Source: Candidatus Nanopelagicales bacterium
Lineage (GTDB): Bacteria > Actinomycetota > Actinomycetes > S36-B12 > UBA5976
DNA length: 6,103 nt
Reading direction: 5' to 3'
Assembly (NCBI GenBank): GCA_030831445.1
Contig: JAURLB010000127.1
Coordinates: 1 to 6,103 of the forward strand
In this document: piece after piece, positions 1 to 5,683 of the stretch
How positions within the stretch are numbered: the first letter of the stretch is position 1
Layout of the letters: the number at the start of each line of letters is the position of its first letter
Notes under the pieces: generated by a model
What the model was told of the DNA's origin: nothing
The model's input: the letters and a program-made list of their open reading frames with translations, nothing else
Databases searched by the model: none
Position numbers and translations under genes: made by a program

Positions 1-630
1 ATTGCTTCAGGATTGCCGATGCCAAAGATTGCAATTGTGCAAGACGATGCCCCGAATGCGTTTGCAACGGGTCGAGATCCAGAACATGCGGTCATCGCCT
101 TCACTACTGGCATCTTGAAAGTAATGGATCGAGAGCAACTTCAAGGTGTAGCGGCACATGAAATGGCACATGTCGCTAATCGCGACACACTTGTATCTGC
201 TATTGCTGTAACGACGGCAGGAGCCATTGCGCTGATGTCAGATTTGCTCTTTCGTATTTTGTGGTTTGGTGGAGGTCGAAAAGAGAGACACGGCTCAAAT
301 CCAATATTGGCTATCGCTTCGCTTGTGCTGCTCATTCTTGCTCCGCTTGCCGCGTCGTTGATTCGTTCAGCGATCTCGCGAAACCGTGAAAGTTTGGCCG
401 ATGCCACCGCAGTGCAATTCACCAGAAATCCAGCAGGCCTGCGTCGGGCACTCGAAGAACTTTCTCGAGACAACACGGTGGTAGCGCAGCGATCAACTGC
501 TGTAGCGCATGTTTGGATTGAATCACCGCTGGACTCTTCATTCTCGAGCAAACTTTTTGCCACACATCCTCCAATTCAAGAGCGAATCGAAAAACTTCGT
601 CAGATTGAACAGGGGAATTTCCCAGACTAA
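1..630 (+). CDS. htpX: HtpX-like M48 family zinc metalloprotease, N-terminus cut by window edge
   Basis: This is a membrane-anchored M48 metalloprotease of the HtpX type; the family degrades misfolded membrane proteins during envelope stress. The frame is open to base 1 (it begins I-A-S-G-L-P-M-P), so 209 C-terminal residues are present. The family is usually about 280-300 residues, so roughly 80-90 N-terminal residues with the first membrane segments lie outside. The NAFATGRDPEHA stretch is typical of HtpX. The zinc site HEMAH is at residues 53-57 (bases 157-171). The third ligand is E130 in SRNRESLAD, with D134 completing the E-x3-D pattern. Two hydrophobic segments, about residues 64-89 and 101-125, lie between the zinc motifs as in HtpX, and THPPIQERIEKL near the C-terminus is also family-typical. 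The TTG at base 13 is an internal leucine codon, not the start. The HAD gene follows 43 nt downstream on the same strand. Active-site residues appear intact; the family call is firm, the exact substrate unknown. Confidence 0.93.
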   Translation: MASGLPMPKIAIVQDDAPNAFATGRDPEHAVIAFTTGILKVMDREQLQGVAAHEMAHVANRDTLVSAIAVTTAGAIALMSDLLFRILWFGGGRKERHGSNPILAIASLVLLILAPLAASLIRSAISRNRESLADATAVQFTRNPAGLRRALEELSRDNTVVAQRSTAVAHVWIESPLDSSFSSKLFATHPPIQERIEKLRQIEQGNFPD

Positions 631-673
631 GCACTTTTCTGAGGGTGACAGCGCTCTATGGCACACTCTGCAT

Positions 674-1522
674 ATGCCTAAGGTCATGATTGCCACCGAT
701 TTGGATGGCACACTTTTGATGACGGGTTCGAAATCTGTTCATCCAGAAGTAAAAGAAGCAATCTCAGAAGCACTTGACTTGGGTATTCCTGTGGTTTTTG
801 CAACCGGTAGATCCCCAATAGATATTGTGGCTATTGCGGAAATGGTGAATCATCATTGGTATGCAGTTTGTAATGACGGGGGAACACTAGTTGATCTTGA
901 GTCAAAAATTGTTGAAAAAACTCATCCGATTCAGGCACTCACGTTGCATCAAACGGTAAGCATTATTCGAAACCAGTATCCAGATGCGAAATTTATGATT
1001 GATCGGGTTGCGGAAGGACCAATCAACACGAAAGAACACGGTCTCATTTTTGAAAAAGGATTTGAAGCACCTTGGGCATGGGCACTTTCTGGCGCATCGG
1101 AAGTGGCTGAGATTGAATCAGTTCTTGATGAAGACAACATCGTGAAGCTCTGCGTATTCATCGATCAGGCAGAATCAATTGAGAATTTTGTGAAGTTCAA
1201 AGAACTTGTCATGCCATTTGTGCATCCAATTCGTGTTCACTCCGAGAAATTCTTTGTTGACATGGCACGGACTGGTGTCAATAAGTCTTCAGGCGTAGGT
1301 GAGTTAGCGGCCCGCCATGGAGTATCGCCCGAGAATGTATTTGCTGTTGGTGATCTTCATAATGACTACGAATTGCTTGACTGGGCTGGTTTTTCGTTCG
1401 CAGTCCAAAATGCTCATCCAAATCTGCACGATATTGTTGACATGATTGTTCCAACAAATGACGAAGGTGGAGTAGCATCAGTGATTCGAGCAGCTATTGA
1501 GCATGCTCGAGGAGGGATGTAA
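674..1522 (+). CDS. Cof-type (HAD-IIB) haloacid dehalogenase-like hydrolase, probable sugar-phosphate phosphatase
   Basis: This is a 282-residue cytosolic Mg-dependent phosphatase of the HAD superfamily. Motif I is DLDGT at residues 9-13, with nucleophile D9 and acid/base D11. Motif II is T44 in FATGR. Motif III is K204 in GVNKSSG. Motif IV is GDLHND at 226-231, holding the metal aspartates. The roughly 120-residue insertion between motifs II and III is the C2 cap of the Cof/IIB class. Substrates in this class are usually sugar phosphates or FMN-like compounds, but the sequence does not say which. ATG 674 is chosen because it places the conserved MIATDLDGT strand at the N-terminus as in relatives. 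The frame is open back to 509, but that would overlap the protease gene with non-conserved sequence. No good Shine-Dalgarno precedes 674, so the start is moderately sure and coupling to the protease gene is possible. The next gene begins 2 nt after the stop. Confidence 0.9.
   Translation: MPKVMIATDLDGTLLMTGSKSVHPEVKEAISEALDLGIPVVFATGRSPIDIVAIAEMVNHHWYAVCNDGGTLVDLESKIVEKTHPIQALTLHQTVSIIRNQYPDAKFMIDRVAEGPINTKEHGLIFEKGFEAPWAWALSGASEVAEIESVLDEDNIVKLCVFIDQAESIENFVKFKELVMPFVHPIRVHSEKFFVDMARTGVNKSSGVGELAARHGVSPENVFAVGDLHNDYELLDWAGFSFAVQNAHPNLHDIVDMIVPTNDEGGVASVIRAAIEHARGGM
1509..1516 (+). promoter_or_regulatory. Strong ribosome binding site that fixes the GTG start at 1525
   Basis: GAGGAGGG lies inside the last codons of the HAD gene. 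Its core AGGAGG (1510-1515) ends nine bases before GTG 1525. It is the best Shine-Dalgarno match in the window. It supports the GTG start and translation of the methyltransferase from the same mRNA as the HAD gene. Confidence 0.8.
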
Positions 1523-1524
1523 TA

Positions 1525-1992
1525 GTGAACACGCTGGCTCGCGGAATAGTGCTCGTCACTCTGCAAATTTCACTAATTATTGCTCTCTTAGTTTTCCCAC
1601 AAGGTCAGGATTGGACAGTGCCCAATTGGTTGGAAGTGATTCTGGGTCTCTTCTCATTCATTGGGCTTGTTTTGGGAGTGTTGTTTTACTTTTCGCTTGA
1701 TAGTGCTCGCAGTGTGCTGCCTGCCCCTCGGGAAACTGGCAGACTGAAAACCACAGGCGCATATTCCGTTATTCGACACCCTATTTATAGTTTGATTTTG
1801 GTGATTGGAATTTCGGTTGTCATCCAGCATCAATCATTCGTCAAAATTGTGATTTGGATTGCTCTTTTTTGCGTGTTACTCCTAAAGGCAAATTTCGAAG
1901 AAGCACTCTTGCGTGAGAAGTTTCCAGAATACCGTGAGTATGCACGCAAAGTCGGTAAGTTTGTCCCAAAGTTATCCGCGTTGAGCAAGTGA
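1525..1992 (+). CDS. Integral-membrane methyltransferase of the isoprenylcysteine/phospholipid methyltransferase (ICMT/PEMT) family
   Basis: This is a 155-residue membrane protein with hydrophobic segments at about residues 5-24, 34-57, 78-102 and 105-121. The second half carries the family signature: TTGAYSVIRHPIYS at 76-89 with the RHP-x-Y core (84-88), then the EE pair at 125-126 and FPEYREYARKVGKFVP at 133-148. In ICMT/PEMT-type enzymes these residues bind S-adenosylmethionine at the membrane face. Bacterial members of this size methylate lipids or small hydrophobic molecules; protein prenylcysteine is not an expected bacterial target, and the true substrate is unknown. The GTG start is set by the strong upstream RBS. 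The gene starts 2 nt after the HAD stop, so co-transcription is likely. Its last 21 bp overlap the 3' end of the opposing nitronate monooxygenase-like gene. Confidence 0.85.
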   Translation: MNTLARGIVLVTLQISLIIALLVFPQGQDWTVPNWLEVILGLFSFIGLVLGVLFYFSLDSARSVLPAPRETGRLKTTGAYSVIRHPIYSLILVIGISVVIQHQSFVKIVIWIALFCVLLLKANFEEALLREKFPEYREYARKVGKFVPKLSALSK

Positions 1993-3471
1993 TACGGGTT
2001 CAGTACTTTTCAAAATGTCACTTGAAAGTAAAAACTCGATAACTTGCAGGGCTGACCAGCCCTTGTGATACATCTCAATCATTTGACGAGGACCGGCGAG
2101 ATCACTGCCAAGGGTGAGTAATGGCTTTTCCTCAAATCCATCAGGTCGGATTTGGCCAATTCCAACTGTCGCCATGAGACCATTGCACAAACACTTTCGG
2201 TTCAGTGCGTCTGGCTCTTCACCACCTTTTGACACATAAGCATCAATAGGCTCCGCGGCACAGCGATAACCCAAAGAACCTGGTTCTCTTTCGAAGGCTG
2301 TGCGCAAATATCCCATGTCGCAAAGTCGAGGGCGGGCGCGAAAAACTTCTTCTTCGGCAACCGTTTCATGAATACCAGCAACTTTAAAGGGAAATCCTGT
2401 TGGTGACGCTTTTGCATCAGTCTTCACTTTAAGAACCGCATCAAGTAAATTAGCGAGGAGTTGATCTTTGAGATGTCGAAGAATGCCTGATTCATGGCTG
2501 AGAGCGAAGAGGGATCCCACTTGAACACCACAAGCTCCAACTTCTTGGGCTTCGCTGACTTTTTCAGGTGTGGAATAGCCACCCGCCATCCAAAACGGTA
2601 GCTCTACTGCGCGTAGTTTTTCGTAGTCGACATCATCTCGTGGACCATAAATTGGTTCACCCTCTTCGTTATATTCGATTTTGCCACGCGGGGGAGCATT
2701 GTGACCACCGGCGTCAGGTCGCTCAACGATCAAACCATCGGGGCGAGTTACTTCATCTTTTGATAAGTACATCGCCAAAACATGATTTGTCACAATCGCG
2801 AAAAAGAATGGACGATGCAGCTCACCATTCTTTTTAAACTCAAAGAGTTCTGGGTCCAATGTCATTTGATACTTGATTGTTGCGCCAGCTACGTCAATAT
2901 TCAAACTCGCAGGTTGATGCTGAGCCAACAAATTGAGCACTTTGGGAATTTCTGTAGGAATTCCTGCACCCATCAAAACCGCATCGACATTGGCAAGCAT
3001 TGCACCATATAACGTTCCCAGTGTTGAGAGCTGAATCTTCTCAAGGAGATTGATGCCGATAAGACCGTCATGGTTTTCTTTTGCTAACCACGTTTCAACA
3101 AATGCGGAGGCGATAACAAGTTCCCAAGTTGGAAGATTTGGTTCGAGTGACAATTTGGCAGTCGGTCGAAAAGTTGCATTCTCAGTTCGACCAGACACTC
3201 GAAAATATTTCTTGATAATGTCATTAGCGATTCGTTGATCTGGGAATGCCGCAAGTGCTCTTCTCACATCACCCGATTCATCGCCACTTTGCAGTCTGCG
3301 TGCAATCACTTGGTCGAGTCCAGTGCCCGATACGACTCCGAGTTCTCCCGCCATCGAGACAGTCTTGGCAAGCTCATACGAGGAAACAGCAACGCCCATA
3401 CCGCCCTGAATGACAATGGGTGTTCGATTGCTGATAGGGGAGACCAAAGTAGGGGCCTGAGGGAATATCAC
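1972..3471 (-). CDS. Nitronate monooxygenase (2-nitropropane dioxygenase)-like FMN protein, long form with cysteine-bearing C-terminus
   Basis: This is a 499-residue TIM-barrel flavoprotein. Family members oxidise alkyl nitronates to carbonyl compounds and nitrite using FMN and O2; some relatives are enoyl reductases (FabK, PfaD). Visible signatures are IQGGMGVAVS at residues 21-30 (N-terminal FMN phosphate/loop region), DAGGHN at 253-258 with H257 at the position of the family's catalytic histidine, MAGGYS at 295-300, and GACGVQVGSLF at 312-322 (FMN phosphate binding). Classical members are about 320-370 residues. Here another 130 or so residues follow, with C384, C404, C427 and C429; such a tail is seen in a long actinobacterial-type subfamily from memory. 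The GTG start at 3471 gives the N-terminus just ahead of the conserved IQGGMG and lies six bases after a -10-like TACAAT, with no Shine-Dalgarno, which fits leaderless translation. It follows glnA on the same strand but is separated by a terminator, so it is probably its own transcription unit. True substrate uncertain. Confidence 0.87.
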   Translation of the reverse strand: MIFPQAPTLVSPISNRTPIVIQGGMGVAVSSYELAKTVSMAGELGVVSGTGLDQVIARRLQSGDESGDVRRALAAFPDQRIANDIIKKYFRVSGRTENATFRPTAKLSLEPNLPTWELVIASAFVETWLAKENHDGLIGINLLEKIQLSTLGTLYGAMLANVDAVLMGAGIPTEIPKVLNLLAQHQPASLNIDVAGATIKYQMTLDPELFEFKKNGELHRPFFFAIVTNHVLAMYLSKDEVTRPDGLIVERPDAGGHNAPPRGKIEYNEEGEPIYGPRDDVDYEKLRAVELPFWMAGGYSTPEKVSEAQEVGACGVQVGSLFALSHESGILRHLKDQLLANLLDAVLKVKTDAKASPTGFPFKVAGIHETVAEEEVFRARPRLCDMGYLRTAFEREPGSLGYRCAAEPIDAYVSKGGEEPDALNRKCLCNGLMATVGIGQIRPDGFEEKPLLTLGSDLAGPRQMIEMYHKGWSALQVIEFLLSSDILKSTEPVSLAQRG

Positions 3472-3477
3472 GCTCGG

Positions 3478-3483
3478 ATTGTA
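3478..3483 (-). promoter_or_regulatory. Candidate -10 element for a leaderless transcript of the nitronate monooxygenase-like gene
   Basis: Read on the minus strand this is TACAAT, matching the actinobacterial TANNNT -10 consensus. Exactly six bases (CCGAGC) separate it from the GTG start, so transcription would begin at the start codon itself. No convincing -35 hexamer is seen 16-18 bp upstream; that position falls inside the palindrome at 3491-3521. Confidence 0.55.
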
Positions 3484-3490
3484 TATCTAA

Positions 3491-3521
3491 GTTACGGTTT
3501 AGTAGGTTACCAAACCGTAAC
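3491..3521. promoter_or_regulatory. 31-bp palindrome, probable operator of the nitronate monooxygenase-like gene
   Basis: The arms GTTACGGTTT (3491-3500) and AAACCGTAAC (3512-3521) are exact inverted complements. Symmetry continues inward with GTA/TAC (3502-3504 and 3508-3510) around a central GGT, with a single mismatched pair at 3501/3511. The centre is base 3506. It spans -20 to -50 relative to a start of transcription at 3471, where a repressor or activator dimer would contact the -35 region. It lies beyond the glnA terminator and is not followed by a T-run on either strand, so a terminator role is less likely. The GTTAC/GTAAC words also resemble GlnR half-sites: on the minus strand GTTAC (3521-3517) is followed after six bases by GTAAC (3510-3506). 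Confidence 0.6.
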
Positions 3522-3529
3522 ATTCTCAT

Positions 3530-3561
3530 AAAGAAAGCCTCCCCAAGGGGAGGCTTTCTTT
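3530..3561 (-). terminator. Intrinsic terminator of glnA
   Basis: A perfect 15-bp inverted repeat, AAAGAAAGCCTCCCC (3530-3544) and its complement (3547-3561), is separated by two bases. The stem has a GC-rich core next to the loop, and its 3' arm ends in TTTCTTT on the minus strand. It begins 12 bases after the glnA stop codon. The arm is also T-rich on the plus strand, so it could work in both directions, but no plus-strand gene ends here. Confidence 0.92.
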
Positions 3562-3573
3562 CAAGGTTTCGCT

Positions 3574-5022
3574 CTAGAGATCGTAATAGAGCTCAAATTC
3601 AGCAGGATGCGGTCGTAGGCGCACGTAATCCACCTCAGCGCTTCGCTTGTAGTCGAGCCACGTTTCGATCAGGTCTGGGGTGAAAACTGACCCTTGCGTC
3701 AGGTAATCATGATCCTGCTCAAGTGCATCGAGGACGGCTGGCAGACTTCCTGGCACCTGAGGAATTGCTTTTGCCTCTTCGGCTGGCAATTCATAGAGGT
3801 CCTTGTCGACTGGCAGAGGTGGCTCTATCTTGTTCTGAATTCCATCGATTCCCGCCATCAACATAGCTGCGAATGCGAGATATGGATTTGCCGATGGGTC
3901 TGGAACACGAAACTCAATACGTTTTGCTTTCGGATTCGAACCCGTTACCGGAATTCGAATACATGCAGAACGATTTCGTGCCGAATACACAAGGTTAACC
4001 GGAGCTTCGTAGCCTGGAACTAACCGATGATATGAATTCACAGTTGGGTTTGTAAACGCAAGTAGTGAAGGTGCATGGTGTAGTAAACCACCGATATACC
4101 AACGAGCAAGATCAGAAAGACCGCCGTACCCTGATTCATCGAAGAAGAGTGGTTTTCCATCTTTCCATAGTGATTGATGGCAGTGCATTCCTGAACCATT
4201 ATCTTGAAAGAGTGGCTTTGGCATAAAGGTCGCAGTTTTACCTGCAACCCAGGCAGTATTTTTGATGATGTATTTAAAGAGCATCACTTCGTCAGCGGCA
4301 TGTAAGAGACTATTAAATGCATAGTTGATTTCCATTTGTCCCGCCGTGCCAACTTCGTGGTGCGCTCGTTCAACTTCAAGTCCGACACCGGCTAGGTTCA
4401 ACACCATCCGGTCTCGTAAATCGGCAAACTGGTCAGTTGGTGACACTGGGAAATAGCCACCCTTCATTCGTGTTTTATAGCCGCGATTTGGTGTGCCATC
4501 TTCTTCGTAGTCGATGCCTGTATTCCAAGCGCCTTCGATTGAGTCAACCGCGTAGAAACCAGTATTTGCAGCAGTTTTGTATTTCACAGAATCAAAAACA
4601 TAAAACTCTGCTTCTGGACCGAAAAACACAGTGTCAGCGATCCCTGTTGATTTCAAGTATGCCTCTGCTTTTGCAGCAACACCACGTGGATCCCGGCTAT
4701 AAGGGGATAGCGTGTAAGGATCGACTACAGAAAAATTCATGACGAGAGTTTTCTCGGCTCGAAAAGGATCTAGATACGCAGATGCAACATCAGGAATCAA
4801 TTTCATATCCGATTCATTAATGGCTTGAAACCCTCGAACCGAAGAACCGTCAAACAGGAGTCCTTCGCTAAAGACACTTTCGCCAAATGAGGTAGATGGG
4901 ACATTGAAATGTTGCATAACGCCTGGAACATCACAAAAGCGAACGTCAACAAAAACGACACTCTCTTTCTTGATGAACTCTAAGACTTGGGAAGCAGTTG
5001 TAAACATAGGTGAACGAGACAT
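3574..5022 (-). CDS. glnA: Type I (GSI-beta) glutamine synthetase
   Basis: This 482-residue cytosolic enzyme makes glutamine from glutamate, ammonium and ATP; GSI works as a dodecamer. Length matches GSI-beta (about 470-480). The N-terminal domain has [11 protein letters not shown] (56-66), where D58 corresponds to the aspartate that binds ammonium at the subunit interface. Catalytic-domain landmarks are [12 protein letters not shown] (133-144, metal glutamates E137/E139), [12 protein letters not shown] (221-232), [12 protein letters not shown] (275-286), NRSACIRIP (350-358) and [16 protein letters not shown] (368-383). DLYELPAEE (408-416) holds Y410, equivalent to the tyrosine adenylylated by GlnE, so post-translational control is expected; glnE is not in the window. 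ATG 5022 is supported by AAAGGAAA five bases upstream. Upstream DUF4191 is the usual actinobacterial neighbour (as I recall for Mycobacterium glnA1). Regulation is by a probable GlnR box at 5077-5103, and the gene ends at a strong terminator. Confidence 0.98.
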   Translation of the reverse strand: MSRSPMFTTASQVLEFIKKESVVFVDVRFCDVPGVMQHFNVPSTSFGESVFSEGLLFDGSSVRGFQAINESDMKLIPDVASAYLDPFRAEKTLVMNFSVVDPYTLSPYSRDPRGVAAKAEAYLKSTGIADTVFFGPEAEFYVFDSVKYKTAANTGFYAVDSIEGAWNTGIDYEEDGTPNRGYKTRMKGGYFPVSPTDQFADLRDRMVLNLAGVGLEVERAHHEVGTAGQMEINYAFNSLLHAADEVMLFKYIIKNTAWVAGKTATFMPKPLFQDNGSGMHCHQSLWKDGKPLFFDESGYGGLSDLARWYIGGLLHHAPSLLAFTNPTVNSYHRLVPGYEAPVNLVYSARNRSACIRIPVTGSNPKAKRIEFRVPDPSANPYLAFAAMLMAGIDGIQNKIEPPLPVDKDLYELPAEEAKAIPQVPGSLPAVLDALEQDHDYLTQGSVFTPDLIETWLDYKRSAEVDYVRLRPHPAEFELYYDL

Positions 5023-5025
5023 ATA

Positions 5026-5033
5026 TTTCCTTT
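5026..5033 (-). promoter_or_regulatory. Ribosome binding site of glnA
   Basis: On the minus strand AAAGGAAA precedes ATG 5022, with five bases between AGGA and the start codon. It selects this ATG over the in-frame ATG five codons later, which has no such element. Confidence 0.75.
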
Positions 5034-5049
5034 GCTAATGATTGGGCAG

Positions 5050-5055
5050 ACTCTA
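5050..5055 (-). promoter_or_regulatory. Weak candidate -10 element of glnA
   Basis: Minus-strand TAGAGT fits TANNNT and would place the transcription start near 5043, leaving a leader of about 20 nt that includes the RBS. No good -35 is present at 16-18 bp, as expected of an activator-dependent promoter; the GlnR-like half-sites lie directly upstream, at about -35 to -60. The hexamer alone is weak evidence. Confidence 0.35.
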
Positions 5056-5076
5056 TGCCTCTCGCATTGCAAAGGG

Positions 5077-5103
5077 GTGTCAGAATTGTTTCAGGGGTGT
5101 TAC
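5077..5103 (-). promoter_or_regulatory. GlnR-type nitrogen-control binding site upstream of glnA
   Basis: On the minus strand three pentamers are phased at exactly 11 bp: GTAAC (5103-5099), GAAAC (5092-5088) and GACAC (5081-5077), each separated by six bases. This matches the actinobacterial GlnR consensus GTnAC-N6-GAAAC-N6-GTnAC, with one mismatch in the third. A fourth, degenerate half-site GCAAT (5070-5066) falls in the same phase. GlnR is an OmpR-family regulator that activates or represses nitrogen assimilation genes including glnA. The site begins eight bases after the acetyltransferase stop codon. It may be an activator site for glnA specifically, separating it from the genes upstream. 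Confidence 0.75.
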
Positions 5104-5111
5104 AGGTTTTC

Positions 5112-5651
5112 TTACCAGGCGTCTCCAGCCCTTGCTTGGCACGTAATACGTGCATAAACGTAGGAATCCGGTTGTCGGCTCAAAAACATGAGCCCTTGGT
5201 CTTCATCGGCGCTTCGCACTTCATCCCCTTCCTGCAGGACGTAACTCTGCCCCAGGAATTCCTGCCAGCCAAGTTGTCTATAGAACGAATGTTCGTCGGT
5301 TGAAAGCATGGCAACTTGGAAATGTTCGAGACAAAAGTTTGTCACTTCGCGCATGAGCGCTTTGCCGAAGCCTTGGCCCTGAAAATTTGGCGCTACGCCA
5401 AGACCTTCGACGTACCCAACAACTTTCTCCGTACCGTCGATGAGCATTGGTCTCGCAATAACAGCAGCGTGAGCGATGATTGTGTCATTCAATCTCGCAA
5501 CAAAGCGAGTTCCACCAAACGTGTGTTGCCAGTCGTGTGAACTGAAATCGCCTCCAAAAGCTTCCAACAGTAAGGACTGCAGAATGTTAGATTCAAGTTG
5601 ATTGAGCGAAGTGGATGTAGTGACTTGAAAATTAGTATTTGGTGTCGTCAT
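5112..5651 (-). CDS. AAC(2')-Ic-like GNAT N-acetyltransferase
   Basis: This 179-residue acetyl-CoA-dependent acetyltransferase closely resembles, along its whole length, the mycobacterial aminoglycoside 2'-N-acetyltransferase AAC(2')-Ic (181 residues, recalled from memory). Shared landmarks are AFGGDFSSHDWQHTFGG (31-47), with D35 and D40 at the positions of aminoglycoside-contacting aspartates, IIAHAAVI (58-65), YVEG (80-83) with E82, and the C-terminal RAGDAW (174-179), whose aspartate and terminal tryptophan correspond to substrate-binding residues. The acetyl-CoA pyrophosphate loop is Q91-G92-Q93-G94-F95-G96. The start at ATG 5651 aligns with the family N-terminus but has no clear Shine-Dalgarno; it lies 32 nt after the DUF4191 stop, so co-transcription with that gene is likely. 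Whether the natural substrate is an aminoglycoside or a cellular amine is not shown by sequence, and presence does not prove resistance. Confidence 0.85.
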   Translation of the reverse strand: MTTPNTNFQVTTSTSLNQLESNILQSLLLEAFGGDFSSHDWQHTFGGTRFVARLNDTIIAHAAVIARPMLIDGTEKVVGYVEGLGVAPNFQGQGFGKALMREVTNFCLEHFQVAMLSTDEHSFYRQLGWQEFLGQSYVLQEGDEVRSADEDQGLMFLSRQPDSYVYARITCQARAGDAW

Positions 5652-5683
5652 CTTGGTTTACAAACATCAAAGGTGTTGAAACC

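Noticed and set aside
141..563. 140-codon minus-strand open frame inside the protease gene
   Set aside because: It is fully antisense to a conserved protease with intact motifs and has no recognisable domain; it is a shadow frame.
509..673. Upstream extension of the HAD frame to 509
   Set aside because: It would overlap the protease gene by 122 bp in another frame and adds sequence with no resemblance to the HAD fold, whereas ATG 674 matches the family N-terminus.
3491..3521. Palindrome as a second glnA terminator
   Set aside because: Neither strand has a T-run after the stem, a strong terminator already lies just upstream in the glnA transcript, and the position fits an operator better.
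3235..3531. 98-codon plus-strand open frame across the start of the nitronate monooxygenase-like gene
   Set aside because: It is antisense to conserved coding sequence and the palindrome, with no recognisable protein features.
5073..5100. Plus-strand direct repeat of GGGGTGT words 20 bp apart as a separate repeat element
   Set aside because: The words are largely explained by the phased GlnR half-sites and their spacers, so they are not reported as an independent feature.
5010..5303. 97-codon plus-strand open frame over the glnA upstream region and the acetyltransferase end
   Set aside because: It reads through the GlnR-like site and is antisense to the conserved C-terminus of the AAC(2')-like protein, with no recognisable domain.
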